Assembly: GCA_024500155.1 (NCBI GenBank)
Contig: CM044877.1
Location: forward strand, 80,832,501 to 80,896,500
DNA: 64,000 bases
Source of the DNA: Chenopodium formosanum
Lineage: Eukaryota > Streptophyta > Magnoliopsida > Caryophyllales > Amaranthaceae
Reading direction: 5' to 3'
This document shows, piece by piece, positions 23,424 to 35,900 of this stretch; the stretch's first letter is position 1, and every line of letters begins with the position of its first letter. Both the position numbers and the translations under genes were made by a program. The notes under the pieces were generated by a model. The model did not search any database, was not told the DNA's origin, and worked only from the letters and a program-made list of their open reading frames with translations.

Positions 23424-23933
23424 TATAACTTTCTCAAAAAAAAAAAAAAAAAAAAAAGCTAATTTATATAAGCCAAGTCGAGCAAGTGACCTCCAAAGAA
23501 AGTTTAAACATAATGCAACCACTAAAAAATCCCTGAAGCGGAAGGATCGAAGATTAATTAATACTTCCATTACAAATTTGCAATAATTTGACATAAAGTA
23601 AAGAGGAAAAATGTCTAATCGTTGCAAATAATACGAAATGGAGGTAGTATAAAGAAAAAAACAAGAAACTACAATCATATCTATCAAATGTTGTATAAAG
23701 AATAATATTAAAAGGAATGTCTACTTAATTAAAGAATAAAACAAGAAATTACTAGAATTTTATAGCATTATATCCTTAGTGATATAGTGGTTAGACTAGG
23801 CAACTCATAGAATTGACCAATGTTGTATAAAGAATATCAAAAGGAATGTCTACTTAAATCTAATCAAATCAATGATTGAATAAATGGTATTTGTTTATTG
23901 GAACTTGAGACACTTGACATGTGTATATAAAGT

Positions 23934-23942
23934 ACGGAAACC
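23934..23942 (+). promoter_or_regulatory. TATA box of the large glycine-rich protein gene
   Basis: TATATAAAG stands 115 bp before the ATG at 24049, and an A-rich leader follows. Confidence 0.6.
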
Positions 23943-24048
23943 TAGAGCAAAAAATCATATCTAACAAACAAAGTGGGAGATAATTACTACAAAGAGAATC
24001 TAATCATATTACTATTACTTACATACATAACAAGTCCCATTAAGAGAC

Positions 24049-25938
24049 ATGGCTTTGTCTGCCAAAGCTCTCTATTCCATTACACTTCTTCTCATGATAA
24101 CACTTACCTCTTTAAGTAATACAATTCATGGTGACGAAGAAGATGGTGGTGGATTCTTTGGTCATTGTGCATATCGGTGGAGAGGTTGCGGAAGCTTCTT
24201 TAACAATGCATTTAGGGGTGGGGGGAGGCGTGGTAGTAGCTTTGGAGTTGGTAGTGGTCAAGGAGGTGGTGGTGATGATAGTGAAGGTGGCAATGTTGGT
24301 TATAGTGTTCAAAAGACTATTAATAGTGGTGGTGGTGGTGGAGGGGGTAGTGGTAGTGGTTCAATAGAAGGTTCAGGTCATGCAGAAGGTCATGGAGAAG
24401 GTGCTGGTGGTGGAGAAACAACCAGCGGTATTATTAGTGGAGGTGGAGGAGGAGAAGGTGGTGGTTCGACTGAAGGAAAAAATGGTCATGGGGAGGGTCA
24501 TGGAAGTGGTGCTGGGGCTGGAATTGGAGACACAAGTGGCAATACGGTTGGTGGAGGTGGAGGAGGAGAAGGTGGTGGTTCAACTGAAGGAATAGATGGT
24601 CATGTTGAAGGGCATGGAAGTGGTGCCGGTGCTGGAGTTGGAAGTACAGTTGCAGGTGATGTAGGAGGAGGCGGAGGAGGCAGTGGAGGAGCAGTAGTAG
24701 AAGGATTAGGTGCACATGCTGAAGGGCATGGTCAAGGTCTTGGTACTGGAGTCACAAGTGGGGGTGTAGCTGGAGGAGGTGGTGGTGGAGGAGGAGAAGG
24801 TTCATCAGAAGGGTTAGGTGGACGTGCTGAAGGTCATGGAGAAGGTATTGGTGCCGGTATTGGAGTTACAAGAGGTGGTACAACAGGAGGTGGTGGGGGT
24901 GGAGGAGGAGGAGGTTCAACAGAAGGATTAGGTGGTCATGCGGAAGGACATGGAGAAGGTGTCGGTGCTAGAATTGGAGTCACGACTAGTGGTGCAGCAG
25001 GGGGAGGTGGTGGAGGAGGAGGTTCAGCAGAAGGGGTAGGTGGACATGCAGAAGGGCACGGACAAGGTCTTGGTGCTGGTATTGGAGACACAAGCAGTAA
25101 TGTAGTTGGCGGAGGTGGCGGTGGACAGGGAGGTGGCTCAGTAGAAGGTTTAAGTGGACATAGTGAAGGGCATGGAGAAGGTTTTGGTGCTGGTTTTGCA
25201 CACACAAGTGGTGGTTCTACTGGAGTTGGTGGTGGGGGAGGAGGTGGAGGTGGAGGAGGATCATCATCGCATGATTTAGGCGTTCATGCAGAAGGGCATG
25301 GAGAAGGAGCAGGTGTAGGTGGTGGAGTTAGAGGTGTAGGTGGTGGCTTTGGAGGGGGTGGTGGTGGTGGTAGTTTTTCACAAGGTTTAAGTCATGGTGA
25401 AGGACACGGAGAAGGTGCAGGTGGTGGGTTTGGCAGCTCAAGTGGAGGCGGCGGTAGTGGCGGCGGAGGTGGCGGAGGGGGTGTTGGTGGAGAAACTGGT
25501 GGTTTTGGAGAAGGTTTTGGCCACGGTAGTGGATATGGTGTAGGAGGTGGAGTAAATAGCTTTGGTGGTGGTGAAGGCTCAGGAGGGGGAGGAGGTAGTG
25601 GTAGCGGTTTGGGCTCGGGGAAAGGATTTGGTCATGGTTTTGGCTTTGGTGCAGGATTTGGAATTGGTGGTGGCGAAGGTGGAGGGGGTGGTGAAGGTGG
25701 TGGAAGTGGAGGTAATGGTCAAGGGTATGGTCAAGGAGAAGGTAGGGGTTTTGGGGCGGGTGGTACTAGTGGAGGCAATACTGGTTTGGGTCATGGTGGT
25801 GGAAAAAATTTTGGTGGCAGCCAAGGAATAGGCATGGGATTTGGTATGGGTATGGGTATGGGATTTGGATTCGGGATGGGTGTAGGTGCTAATAAACGTT
25901 TAGATACTAATAGCAATGTTGAAAATCACAAGCACTAA
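24049..25938 (+). CDS. Large secreted glycine-rich protein with EGHG repeats (629 aa)
   Basis: A single exon. Residues 1-28 are a signal peptide (hydrophobic LYSITLLLMITLTSL core, likely cut near IHG). Then come an acidic stub (DEED) and a short segment with two cysteines (C40 and C47, in GHCAYRWRGCGSFF). The remainder is about half glycine. Ten repeats of roughly 35-38 residues each carry the core [H/R]-x-E-G-H-G-[E/S/Q]-G, followed by a GAGIG-type stretch, T-S-G and a poly-Gly run. The last 150 residues lose the EGHG core and turn to GFG/GMG (FGMGMGMGFGFGMG) before a polar tail NKRLDTNSNVENHKH. Probably a structural protein of the cell wall, but the regular His/Glu spacing is unusual for that class. 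Open frames in the other five frames are shadows of the Gly codons. Confidence 0.85.
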   Translation: MALSAKALYSITLLLMITLTSLSNTIHGDEEDGGGFFGHCAYRWRGCGSFFNNAFRGGGRRGSSFGVGSGQGGGGDDSEGGNVGYSVQKTINSGGGGGGGSGSGSIEGSGHAEGHGEGAGGGETTSGIISGGGGGEGGGSTEGKNGHGEGHGSGAGAGIGDTSGNTVGGGGGGEGGGSTEGIDGHVEGHGSGAGAGVGSTVAGDVGGGGGGSGGAVVEGLGAHAEGHGQGLGTGVTSGGVAGGGGGGGGEGSSEGLGGRAEGHGEGIGAGIGVTRGGTTGGGGGGGGGGSTEGLGGHAEGHGEGVGARIGVTTSGAAGGGGGGGGSAEGVGGHAEGHGQGLGAGIGDTSSNVVGGGGGGQGGGSVEGLSGHSEGHGEGFGAGFAHTSGGSTGVGGGGGGGGGGGSSSHDLGVHAEGHGEGAGVGGGVRGVGGGFGGGGGGGSFSQGLSHGEGHGEGAGGGFGSSSGGGGSGGGGGGGGVGGETGGFGEGFGHGSGYGVGGGVNSFGGGEGSGGGGGSGSGLGSGKGFGHGFGFGAGFGIGGGEGGGGGEGGGSGGNGQGYGQGEGRGFGAGGTSGGNTGLGHGGGKNFGGSQGIGMGFGMGMGMGFGFGMGVGANKRLDTNSNVENHKH

Positions 25939-26481
25939 GTATCTATGTAACAATATTATACTCTCACAATTTTCTATTTGCGATTTATTAATAGGTTAAT
26001 TGTCACAACTAGTTAGTCTAAAGTACAAGAAGATGAAGAAAATCAATTGAAGAATTATTCTTCCATATGTTGAACATCAATATCAGTAGTGTGATAAGAT
26101 TCAAGAATAATAAAAGCCTAGATCGACATTTCTCAATTTAGTTTATATTATGCATATACTTCTTCAAATTATTGTAGTTTACAATATGAGCTGCCTTATA
26201 AGCTTCTCAAAACTCTAGATTTTAGCTTGTTTATGATCAGCAGATAGCAGATTGTTGAATTTTGTTCTCTTGTTTAAAACTAGTGATAATTCATCCCCCA
26301 TAAAGTGCTGAATTACTCAAAAAGCAATTGAAAAAGAAAAAAAATAAATAATATAGATCGATGAAGGGTTCTTTGAAACGTACACTATAGAGCAACATGA
26401 TACATATATATGATTTACAACTGCAAATTTGCCACTATGAACAGATAACTAAGATCTTCAACCTTCAAAATTGATGTAGAG
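25939..26481. other. Intergenic region between converging genes
   Basis: Holds the 3' ends of the glycine-rich gene (+) and of the uncharacterised gene (-). No feature recognised beyond AT-rich sequence. Confidence 0.6.
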
Positions 26482-29400
26482 TTATGCCTGAGGCCACTGT
26501 GGACTAACCACCTGCATTAACCAGCACTTGAGCTAAGAATTCTCAGATTAACATAAAATCACGATAGACAGAATTCTCTGAACATTATTTTTATTGAGAA
26601 AAGCAGCCTAAACCTACAAGAGTCCTCAAAAGTCTCTAAACTGAAGGAGAAAGGCGGGGTTCATCACTATCAGGCTCCTTACTTAAATGGTTAAACCTTT
26701 TCTACCCCATAGCCACTAGCTCTAAACCTTTCATATTACGAGTAATCATATTCTCATATCAAGAAGATAAAGATAAGCGCAAAATGAGCTATCACATTGA
26801 ACTTAAATGCATCATGCTCTTTCCATAGAAAATCCTACCACCAAAAATAGTTCATACAACTTCTGCATGTTAAGTACTCGTATGCTTTCTAGCAAAAGCT
26901 CACAACAGAAAATGTAATGAAACAAACAACAAATATGTATTAAGGCATTCTACAATGAAGAAAGTGGCAGCTATGGAAAGGGAAAAAGAGAATATGAAGA
27001 CTCACCTCAAGGGTACTGAATACCAAACGCATTCTACTTGCAACAACAGAAGGTTCCTCAGCATGCCCCGCCACTGCCATCTGCTCTAACTGAAGAGTCT
27101 TGACAGGAAGCCTTTCAAACATAAAAAAAGGAGACTTAATAAAATTATACTTCATAGTATAAAATCATCTATTGGTAGAAAAGTAAACACTATATATAGA
27201 ACAAAGTGAGAAAATAGCATACTACACAAGTATGCAACATTACTAAAATTGGAACTATGTTTTTCTCTTGTAACTTAGGCCAATGTATAGCAAATGGATT
27301 ACATAGAAGATTTGACAAACGTATGTTTGCTAATTTTGGCCAATGTATAGCAATGCTAAGGTCTTTGCCTCTTCGGACGGATAGGGATTCTCTTCAGTAA
27401 CTGATAATCCAATTACTAGGGAAATTGGGAAACTAGTTTTTGTCGAAAGTTCTCACATAGTAACTGGAGAGAATCTTCCCTCCTTCGAGAGACAACCAAT
27501 TTAAGACTTAAAATCACTTTAACAGTTTCAAATATGATGCTTGGCCTCCTGGATCTATGTTACAGTGAATTTTTTTTATCACTTTGAGGTAGATCTCAAA
27601 CCACACAACATTTTCCATGTTTTCTAAAGAGGGAAGAGGAAAAAAGAAAAGGTATACCAACATTAAATTCACAAGAAAGATGAATAGTTCAATGGATATA
27701 TTGACCGGGAAAAGAGTGCCAAGATAGGCAAAGTTTCCTCAGCATATGAAATCATTCTTCAGAACACAATAAGATCAGTGGAGATTGTGGACTAAGGAAG
27801 AGGAGCAAATGTATTAGGCGAACCCAACTACATTGTACAAAAACAACTCAACATGATGAATAGTTAATCTTTAAAATAGATTATAAAAGGTATCACTTAC
27901 CAAGCCATTCCCCTCATATAATATGCATTTGCAATGATTGCACAAAAGCCTTTCCACAGGTGTAATACATCTTCAGAAACTGGAGGTGAAGCAGACCATC
28001 TAACAACTGTTGGTTGTGGTGTACACAAGATGGTGATGAATATAATGCTCAACCAAAGAATACACTCATCAACCTGCATTAAATATGCACAAAAAAAGAG
28101 CACTAGTCAACAAATCCCAGCTCAAAAATACAAAATGACCAAGATGGCGAGAGAAAAATTCGCCTTTTAGGCAAGAGGTGGGCAGCAAGGCTACTGGTCA
28201 CTTATAATCAGATAACAGAGTTTTGAGCACGTAAATGTCAAAAACACACACAGAGGATAACATATAGATCAGAGAATAATAACTTTTGAGTTAGAAACAA
28301 ATAAAATACTAATGAGAGGGCCTATATTTGATCATTGCTAAACAGCTCAAAAAGTAGGAGGTAAAGCTCAAAGCCCCAAAGTGTTCTGTGTTTGAGTTGA
28401 AAGATAGAGCCAAGCTACTTTCATAGGCTCGTTAGTCAGTACATTAATTACCATAAAGGAAATACTACACTTTGCATTGACCAAATGGGTGAGAGGTAGT
28501 TAAAATGTTGGAACACCAAAGGCAGTTAATTTTCTAATTTAGAATTAGTGTTTAATTGTACAAAAGTTTAAGCAGAGAAATGGTAACATAATAGGCACTT
28601 GTACAAGGGGTTTTAAGTTCTTTCTAATCTTTCAAACTGACATGAAGCAACCTTAAATTGAAAACTTTGGGTCCTGTCCAAGACTTGCAAGTGATCCAAA
28701 CCACAACTAACTAAACCATAACTAACCTCCTCCACCTGTTTAAGGGGTCTATATGTAGCACCATATGAACCACAGAAGCCAGTAAAAGTGATTCTAAAGC
28801 AAAATCACAGGACTCCAGAACACAACATAATTCATCAACCACTCATTTTAAGATATATATAGCATTTCAAGGTGCAATGGTACGCACAACTCACTTCCTC
28901 AGATAATATTTTAGACTTCAGACTGGTACTTCCTCCATAATTTTCCATTGATTCTATTGTAACTCCAGATTCCTTCATATTTGCCAGCTCTTTCCTCAAA
29001 CCTTCATCAGTGCATCCTAATGCATATGCATTCACCCCAGCTTCAATGAATTCCTATATCATAAAAGCATAAAAGGAAATTCAAAGAAAATATTAACTAT
29101 CTTAATAGAAAATGAATATAGTATAGCAATGTAAGTAGAAGAAAAATATAAGTTAAAAGGAATTCCTAACCTTTAAATTATCAATGCCACCACGATCAAT
29201 CACATTTCTGTACCGTCTAAATAAGCTGACAGCAATATTTGTTGATGAACGATATTCATCATCTGATGAAGTTGGATCTGAAGACCGGCACTGCAACAAG
29301 TGATACATAAATATGTATGTATGTCAACAATCAAAACCAGATTGTTAAATTAAAATCAACTATGCATACCAGCCACCTCTTGGGAAGAGTGTCCTGAGAG

Positions 29401-31766
29401 AGAGAGCAGCCTTTCAATCGTCCATACCCTTGTCTGGAAAGAAAGCATTTGTGCAGACCTTCGGTATTGGAAAGACTTGATTGACTAGGACAGTTTAGAG
29501 GACTGAGCAATGGTATGACATTTGCAGTCTTAGGAAGGCCGAATTCCTGAAATATATTACTATCCACGTAACTCAAGCAGTTTCCAATAGCTCCCCCAGC
29601 ATGCACCATCAGCATGGTTGAACCATGATATATATCTTCAAGCTGCAAATTGCCAATCCAAACCAAAAGTGTTTTAGAACCACATACACTAATAGTTTCT
29701 TAAAGTCCTTCTTAAAGTTCACAAAAGTTTATAGGTTTGTTTCTTAAAGTCCTTACTTCATGTAAGTGTTATTATGGTGGGTAGATTAATCATACATAGA
29801 GTAATTCCCAGAATAAGTAAAGAGTCACTCGGAATTTCTCTGATTCTTAACAAGTAATGTGCAAATTTTAGGTCTGTATCCTTATGAGATCCAGAAATCA
29901 GCTTAATGCCAGATCATGCTATGAGGAAAAAGTCATCAAAGCTAGGGGTCTAGGGGGTGGCAAGGCTCCCTATCCACCAAACAACTGGAATATACAGAAC
30001 ATTGTCCAATTCCCGTTATAATCGGTGTATTCTGTTAAGATAACTCTTCCAAGAAAAATTATCTTTTACCACCTGCTTTTCGAAGCCTTTTGCGACTGAA
30101 ATAGTGTTTCTCTTCAAAGGCACTACTTATAGTGTAAGTTGTGTGCTTAGTCAATCACAGCAGATTTCATACCAAGGTTTTATGGTTGCTGTAACTTTAT
30201 TCAGTTCTGTAGGTTTATCCTGCTAGACCTTGCTAAACTAGTACTATTTGCTCACATAGAAAACCTTAAATCATATAGTTATGTAGATAATGACCTCTCC
30301 ATTCAAATCCACGTATCCACACTTCAGGAATGATTCCACTAAAGCAAGCCATGAGTCACAAGGGAAAATTACTGAATCATACAAAATTGTAAGGGCTACT
30401 AACCCAGCTAGTGACTAGTAACTAAAGGTATGGCTGCATCGAACACCATCAATCTCTCACACAGGAGTATCATGGGACAATAAGTTAGGTAAGCAGCATA
30501 CATGTAAACACCATGTTTTAACAGCAGCAATCACTTTTATTAGGAAAGAAGACTTTTTGCTTGGAACCAAAAATTAAGATGTTCATTTTGTTAGGCACTC
30601 ATTAAGCATGACCAACATGGGATGTCTTCATAAGTTGCTGCTATTCTTTTAAAACCAGACCACCCAAATCTGGACCCCTAAAATTAACAACGAATTCCAC
30701 CATTAGATATAGTTGTCTTTCAATGAGATTTAATAAGTCCTCTACAGTTTAATCTTAAAGACAATCCTAAAACTGACACAGATTCCTCATCATCTAACAT
30801 TGATTCATACTGTTTCTGGCAACTCCACAAATCATTCGACTAAAATGAACTTCAAATCAAAGCCTTATCTTACTGGTTATGATTGACCTGGTATAATTGA
30901 ATCATCTCAGATTAAATTCAGGACCCAAAATGCACAGTAGCTGCTCTACAATTTTCTTACATCAAGCAATTATCAGATATATTTTCTAAAAAACAGGTAG
31001 ACACTTTCCTGTGAAAACTCCAGTGCTTCCATATTACAATAAGTAACATTAGTATAGTTAAATTGTTTTTTCATATATACATCCCTAAGAACAAAGACGC
31101 TTAGTATAAGTAAAAAAAATTCATCCCCTAAAAATTTAAGATACAACTCCCTTCTTCATTTTTCAATCTTTACATTTCGATATGAGAGAAAAATGGTCAA
31201 AGTGGAAAGATTAAAAAGTAACAGAGGGAGCAATTTAGGAATTCATGACATAATCAAGCTTTCAACCATGATATTCATAATATTTTATAATTCTAATTGT
31301 AGCTTGTAATACAGTTATACATAGTCCTTAGAGTGTATGATTATCCCAGAATTAGTCACTCATAAAGGAAGGCAATTAGAAACTCCTACTGCCATGCCAT
31401 TTTATTTGCACCCACAATACATATATCATTGTATAGATTTTACTCCACCCAAATCAAAACTTATACAGTAATAAAAATTACAAAAGACTACAACTTTAAC
31501 AGAAAATATAAGGCATAAATCAAAACATGGGTAATTAAGGAAATGGCAAATAATTCTAAATAAATCAAAGCATGGGTAATGAAGAAAATAGCAAATAATT
31601 CTAAGTCAAGAATACATGATTTCAAATTGAGTATATGGTAAAAATTAAAGCAATAAAAAAAAATGCCAAAAATTATTCACAAAATAAAAATAAACAACAA
31701 AAAATAAATCAATAAAGTTACCTTTTCTAAGGCAAATATGATTGCCTGTGAAATTAATAGTGCAAC
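26482..31766 (-). CDS. Conserved plant protein of unknown function (at least 301 aa, first exon not placed)
   Basis: Minus-strand exons with agreeing phase: 31722-31766, 29370-29642, 29171-29290, 28895-29053, 27901-28073, 27006-27111 and 26482-26511 (stop TAA). The reconstructed protein reads continuously through 'ISQAIIFALEKLEDIYHGST', 'LSYVDSNIFQEFGLPK', 'STNIAVSLFRRYRNVIDRGG', 'EFIEAGVNAYALGCTDEGL', 'WLSIIFITILCTPQPTVVRW' and 'QLEQMAVAGHAEEPSVVASR'. There is one strongly hydrophobic stretch (LWLSIIFITILC), which could cross or enter a membrane. Exon 31722-31766 contains no in-frame ATG and is preceded by a clear pyrimidine-rich acceptor, so at least one more 5' exon, or a start at the ATG in exon 29370-29642, is needed. 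I do not recognise the family. Evenness of phase and codon use support a real gene. Confidence 0.72.
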
Positions 31767-32939
31767 CTGAAAGAAAAAGAAGAAAATCCAAGAAAAATAA
31801 CCTTGAACAATTATTTAGAGAGAGGATAGAAGAAGGATCAGTTGGGGTTATGCAAACCACCAACTTATTGTATGGTTCCAAAATATTTTTGTGGAATTTT
31901 GAAATATGATTGATCGGAAAATGAAAGGGGAGATCTTTTCTCTTTTCTTTTTTTTTTTTTTTTTTTTTTTCTGGTGTTAGAATTTAGAAAGACTGAAAAT
32001 TTGACTGTATCTATTTTCCCCAAATTGCTGCATTTGTCATTGTTACTTTAGTCTCTACAGTTTTTTTTTTTTTTTTTTTCCTTGTACTTTTTTTTTCCTT
32101 TTCTTTTCTGGCTAAACTTTGGGTAAATACTAAATACGAAGTACTAATTAATGATTTAAGGCTGTGCTGTGCTGTGATGCTAGACTCGACCCATTGGTTA
32201 TCTGTCCCAAGCTCACTTATTTTTATTGGGTGCACTAAACTACTCGTACCTTGAACCCACAAAATTTTGCAACTTGCTTGTTCACATTCACAGTCCAAAA
32301 TATTTCAAGATCAAAATTCAAAAATAAACTCGATTATTAGTGTCTTGTATAGTTGTATTACTCCTTAACCAAAACTTGTTTGACTGTTTCTGAGTCTATA
32401 TTAGCAACTGAAATCACACTCCCTTACTCCCTCTAGCCTCTTGAAAAACTTCTTTCACTCCATATAATATGTCATCTAATAATAAATCAGTGCGATAAGA
32501 ATGGAGCAACGCCGCAACGGTACTCTACTGAGCACTCTTCTGATCATATAGGGAAGGAGAGTTCGTGCACTCCAGTCTACCTTCCTCAAAAGCACATGCC
32601 ATAAAATCCACACACAATTACGCTGTTGAAATGAAGACACAAGTATTTCATCAATTCTAGAGCGAAATCATCAACTCAGTAGTCATTATTGCTCAAAAAT
32701 TACAAACTATTTTAAGGGTGTATCGTACTCTTCCTGAGAGTAAAATCTCAAAATTTTCAGAATAATCGAGCCAGGGAGTCTACAATTACATCCCTAGGTA
32801 CTTGAGAATGTATACCAAAAACATAATGCGCAAGTTATAAATAAAATGTAGGGAAGATCTTGACCCCCAAAATTATGTGATTACAGGACATGGTAATTTA
32901 TTTTTACTATGACTGAAAAACGGAACCACATTTCTTTTC
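31767..32939. other. Region between the uncharacterised gene and the E2 gene
   Basis: Should contain the missing first exon and promoter of the uncharacterised gene and the 3' UTR of the E2 gene. Two T-runs (about 31951-31970 and 32060-32079) are present. The frame at 32011-32298 (-) has no support. Confidence 0.5.
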
Positions 32940-35900
32940 TCATATATCAAGAAGCAACCTCCTGGGATCTTCCACCACATCCTTGACACGGCGCAAAAAG
33001 AGGACAGCCTCTCTCCCATCAATCAGCCTGTGATCATATGTCAGAGCAACATTCATCATTGGCCGTGAAACTACCTGACCACCAACCACCATTGGACGGT
33101 TCACAATTGAGTGCATGCCCAATATTGCTGACTGCCAAATTGAAAAGAACAACATTAGACCGATAAACAAAGTTTGTGCATTACTCTCTAATACATACGA
33201 AGTATGAAATAGTATGAGAAATCCTCTGACCTGTGGAGGGTTGATAATTGGGGTACTCAGAAGGCTTCCATAAACACCACCATTAGATATTGTGAATGAT
33301 CCTCCAGCCATCTCATCGATCGATATAGTACCCTCAGTGGCCTTCTTGGCAAGAGAGTTGATTCCTTTTTCTATATCAGCAAAGTTCATTTTGTCTGCAT
33401 CTCGAATAACAGGTACCACAAGACCCTAGAAGCAATAAATCAGCATCAAGATCCAAGTTAGAAATAACTTCAGTTGATGTCGTGCAAAGGCACCCTAAAT
33501 GTTTGGGTAACTAATAGTAGATAAATGAGCACATCTAACTCAAGGAAAATCATATAGACCAAATAAGCCAACTCCACTTGACTTTACAGCATATGCGCGA
33601 TATAATTGTAAATAAGGTAAACCACTCAATGAAGGTCATGATAATATCAATTTTCTCTTCAAGCTGAAAAATGACTAATGAGTGAGAAACGACAACAAAT
33701 GTATAATTTAGAATAGTGGTCTCGATCAATGATTATGATTTACACATCACTTACAAGAGAATTCTTCTGGTTTCCATACTGTATTCTACTCCATAGACCA
33801 TGTAAAAAATCAAGAGTGGTAATCTAATTCACTTATTATTTGGCTTTATATAAACAACCCAATTCATATCATACGGTATCTACAGTGTCCAGTCCATCAG
33901 CAAGTTTGACAAATAGCTAGAAGAATGGAATTTGTGGCAAATTTACAAAGGCATTTCATTGGTTCCCTAAGAGTAAAGATATCTTTTCTTTCCAGGTTTT
34001 AATTTTAAAAAAAAATGTATATATGAGAATATAATAGATATGATAGATCAAAAACAGACCTTAGGAGTGCCCACAGCGATACTAATATCAATGTATTCTC
34101 GGTATATGATGTCATCCCCATCAATAACAGCATTAACAATAGGTTGGCTCTGGAGTGCACTCACTGCTCCCTAGAAATCACAACAAAAAAAACAGCATTA
34201 GCAATTCTAACCAATCACATAGCAAAAAACCACAACAAAGAAAATGACTTACTTTGACAAATCCTGACATAAATCCCAACTTCACTCCATGCTTCTCAAC
34301 AAAGGCATCTTTATAATCAGAGCGCAGCTTCATCAAGTTTGTCCTAACAAAATTATATAGTCCACATAAGGCATATTGAATGACGAATCATTACCCTCTC
34401 AATGTAGAGATGCAATAATAAGCTTCTACTACAGCTTATTTAAAAAGACGGACTTCTAATTTGAGCAGTTCAAAAACATGGTTAAAATTACATTGGATTG
34501 TGTAAAACCAAAAATGTGTCCTTAAGCATTGGTAATCACACTAATCAGTGAAAAGTCAGCATGAATATATATTTCTTTGATATTCCTTTATATATTTTAT
34601 ACATCAAAATGTATCCAATTTTCGGAATTTTCTTAACTAGAACTGTTATATTAAATCCCAGAAAGCACATAAATACTACTTACTCGCTGCTATAAAAGCC
34701 AGTGATCATTCCATTTGAATGAACCTTTCTCGGTGGAGGAAAGAGTTAATACCGAGAAAGGTTCATTCAGACACCAGAATGTGTATACACACCTCTAGAA
34801 CGCCAACAAAATAACTACTGTACCAACAGTTTTTTGTTACCACAGGTACACAACACCCAATTACATGGCTGTTACTCCAATGGAGTATATGAAATTCCCA
34901 GAGAAGAAAGTTCCATCGCTATAAACTAACTCATCTATGCAGTAGATGTTAATCATGTCATGAGGAGAGTTTTAAAAATGGTAGAGAAGAGAAACTACAG
35001 ATCTACAATGATAACTACAGCTGCGAAATCAGAGATTTGTGTGGTACCATACTTCAATTTTGTTAGTTTTTTTAGCACAAGAGCACTACAAAATTACTGA
35101 AAAATTGGAAGTGTATCAACTAATTACTTATTATTTCAATATTTACAGTAAATTTTAGATTTTTTTCCCCTTGCATTATAACATACAAGAAAATTAATGG
35201 TTTAACTTGGCAAATTTTAAACAATATATTCAACTTAAATTAATTACATCAGAAAAGTAATAGCTTACATATCAACTTCATTGAAAGTAGTCAACATGGC
35301 ATAAGTGTTCTGAGAGTCTTTCAAACGGGTAGCAACTCGCTTTCTTAGTCTTGTCATTGGAACCTGAATAAATCATAAGTTCAAAAAACAATGAACTTCT
35401 AAATCAATGATTCAATCATCAAAGATTTACGAATACAAGTAACCATCCCAAATGATTGGCAAAAGAATTCACTTACCCTTCTCTCTCTGTCCTTGGGAGG
35501 TAGTTGAGGTTCTGATGGTGAGGGTTTTGTAGATGGTGGAGAAGGAGCTTTAGGCTTTTCCTTGGGAGCAGAATCTTCTGATACAGGCTTTTCTTGAGCA
35601 GGAGTTTTAGCTTTTACCTTCTCATCAGTCTTGTCCTTATTAGTTGCATCAGCCTTGTTGGTAGGTGACTCGGATGGAGCTACATGTGCGTGATCGCCAG
35701 ATTTTGAAATGATAGCTATCTTAGTGCCAGGCTCTACGGTATCACCAACTTTGGCTAGAAGCTAAAGTTATAGGAAAGCCACATTAGTCAACAACTGGGT
35801 GCAGTGTTCAAAAAAGGACCAGAGCATTACCCAAGAAATACAGAATAATTATTGAGACTAATTCACATACCTGTTGAATGATTCCAGCTTCAGGACTACC

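Larger units (their letters stand above)
16030..24048. other. 8-kb intergenic region, MITE-rich, no gene seen
   Basis: Open frames here are short and show no family features. The region holds several MITEs (listed separately), a long-TIR element with a nested LTR fragment, a TA microsatellite (16894-16943), A/T runs (for example near 19070 and 19480), and the promoter of the second glycine-rich gene. The rest is AT-rich sequence I do not recognise. Confidence 0.6.

Noticed and set aside
24112..25831. Many open frames in other frames and on the minus strand within the large glycine-rich gene (Pro-rich, His-rich and Val-rich translations).
   Set aside because: They are shadows of repeated GGN glycine codons; only the frame from 24049 has a signal peptide and regular repeat cores.
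32011..32298. Minus-strand frame upstream of the uncharacterised gene, as its possible first exon.
   Set aside because: The only clear donor in it leaves the wrong phase for the next exon, and the translation contains a low-complexity Lys run from a T-tract.
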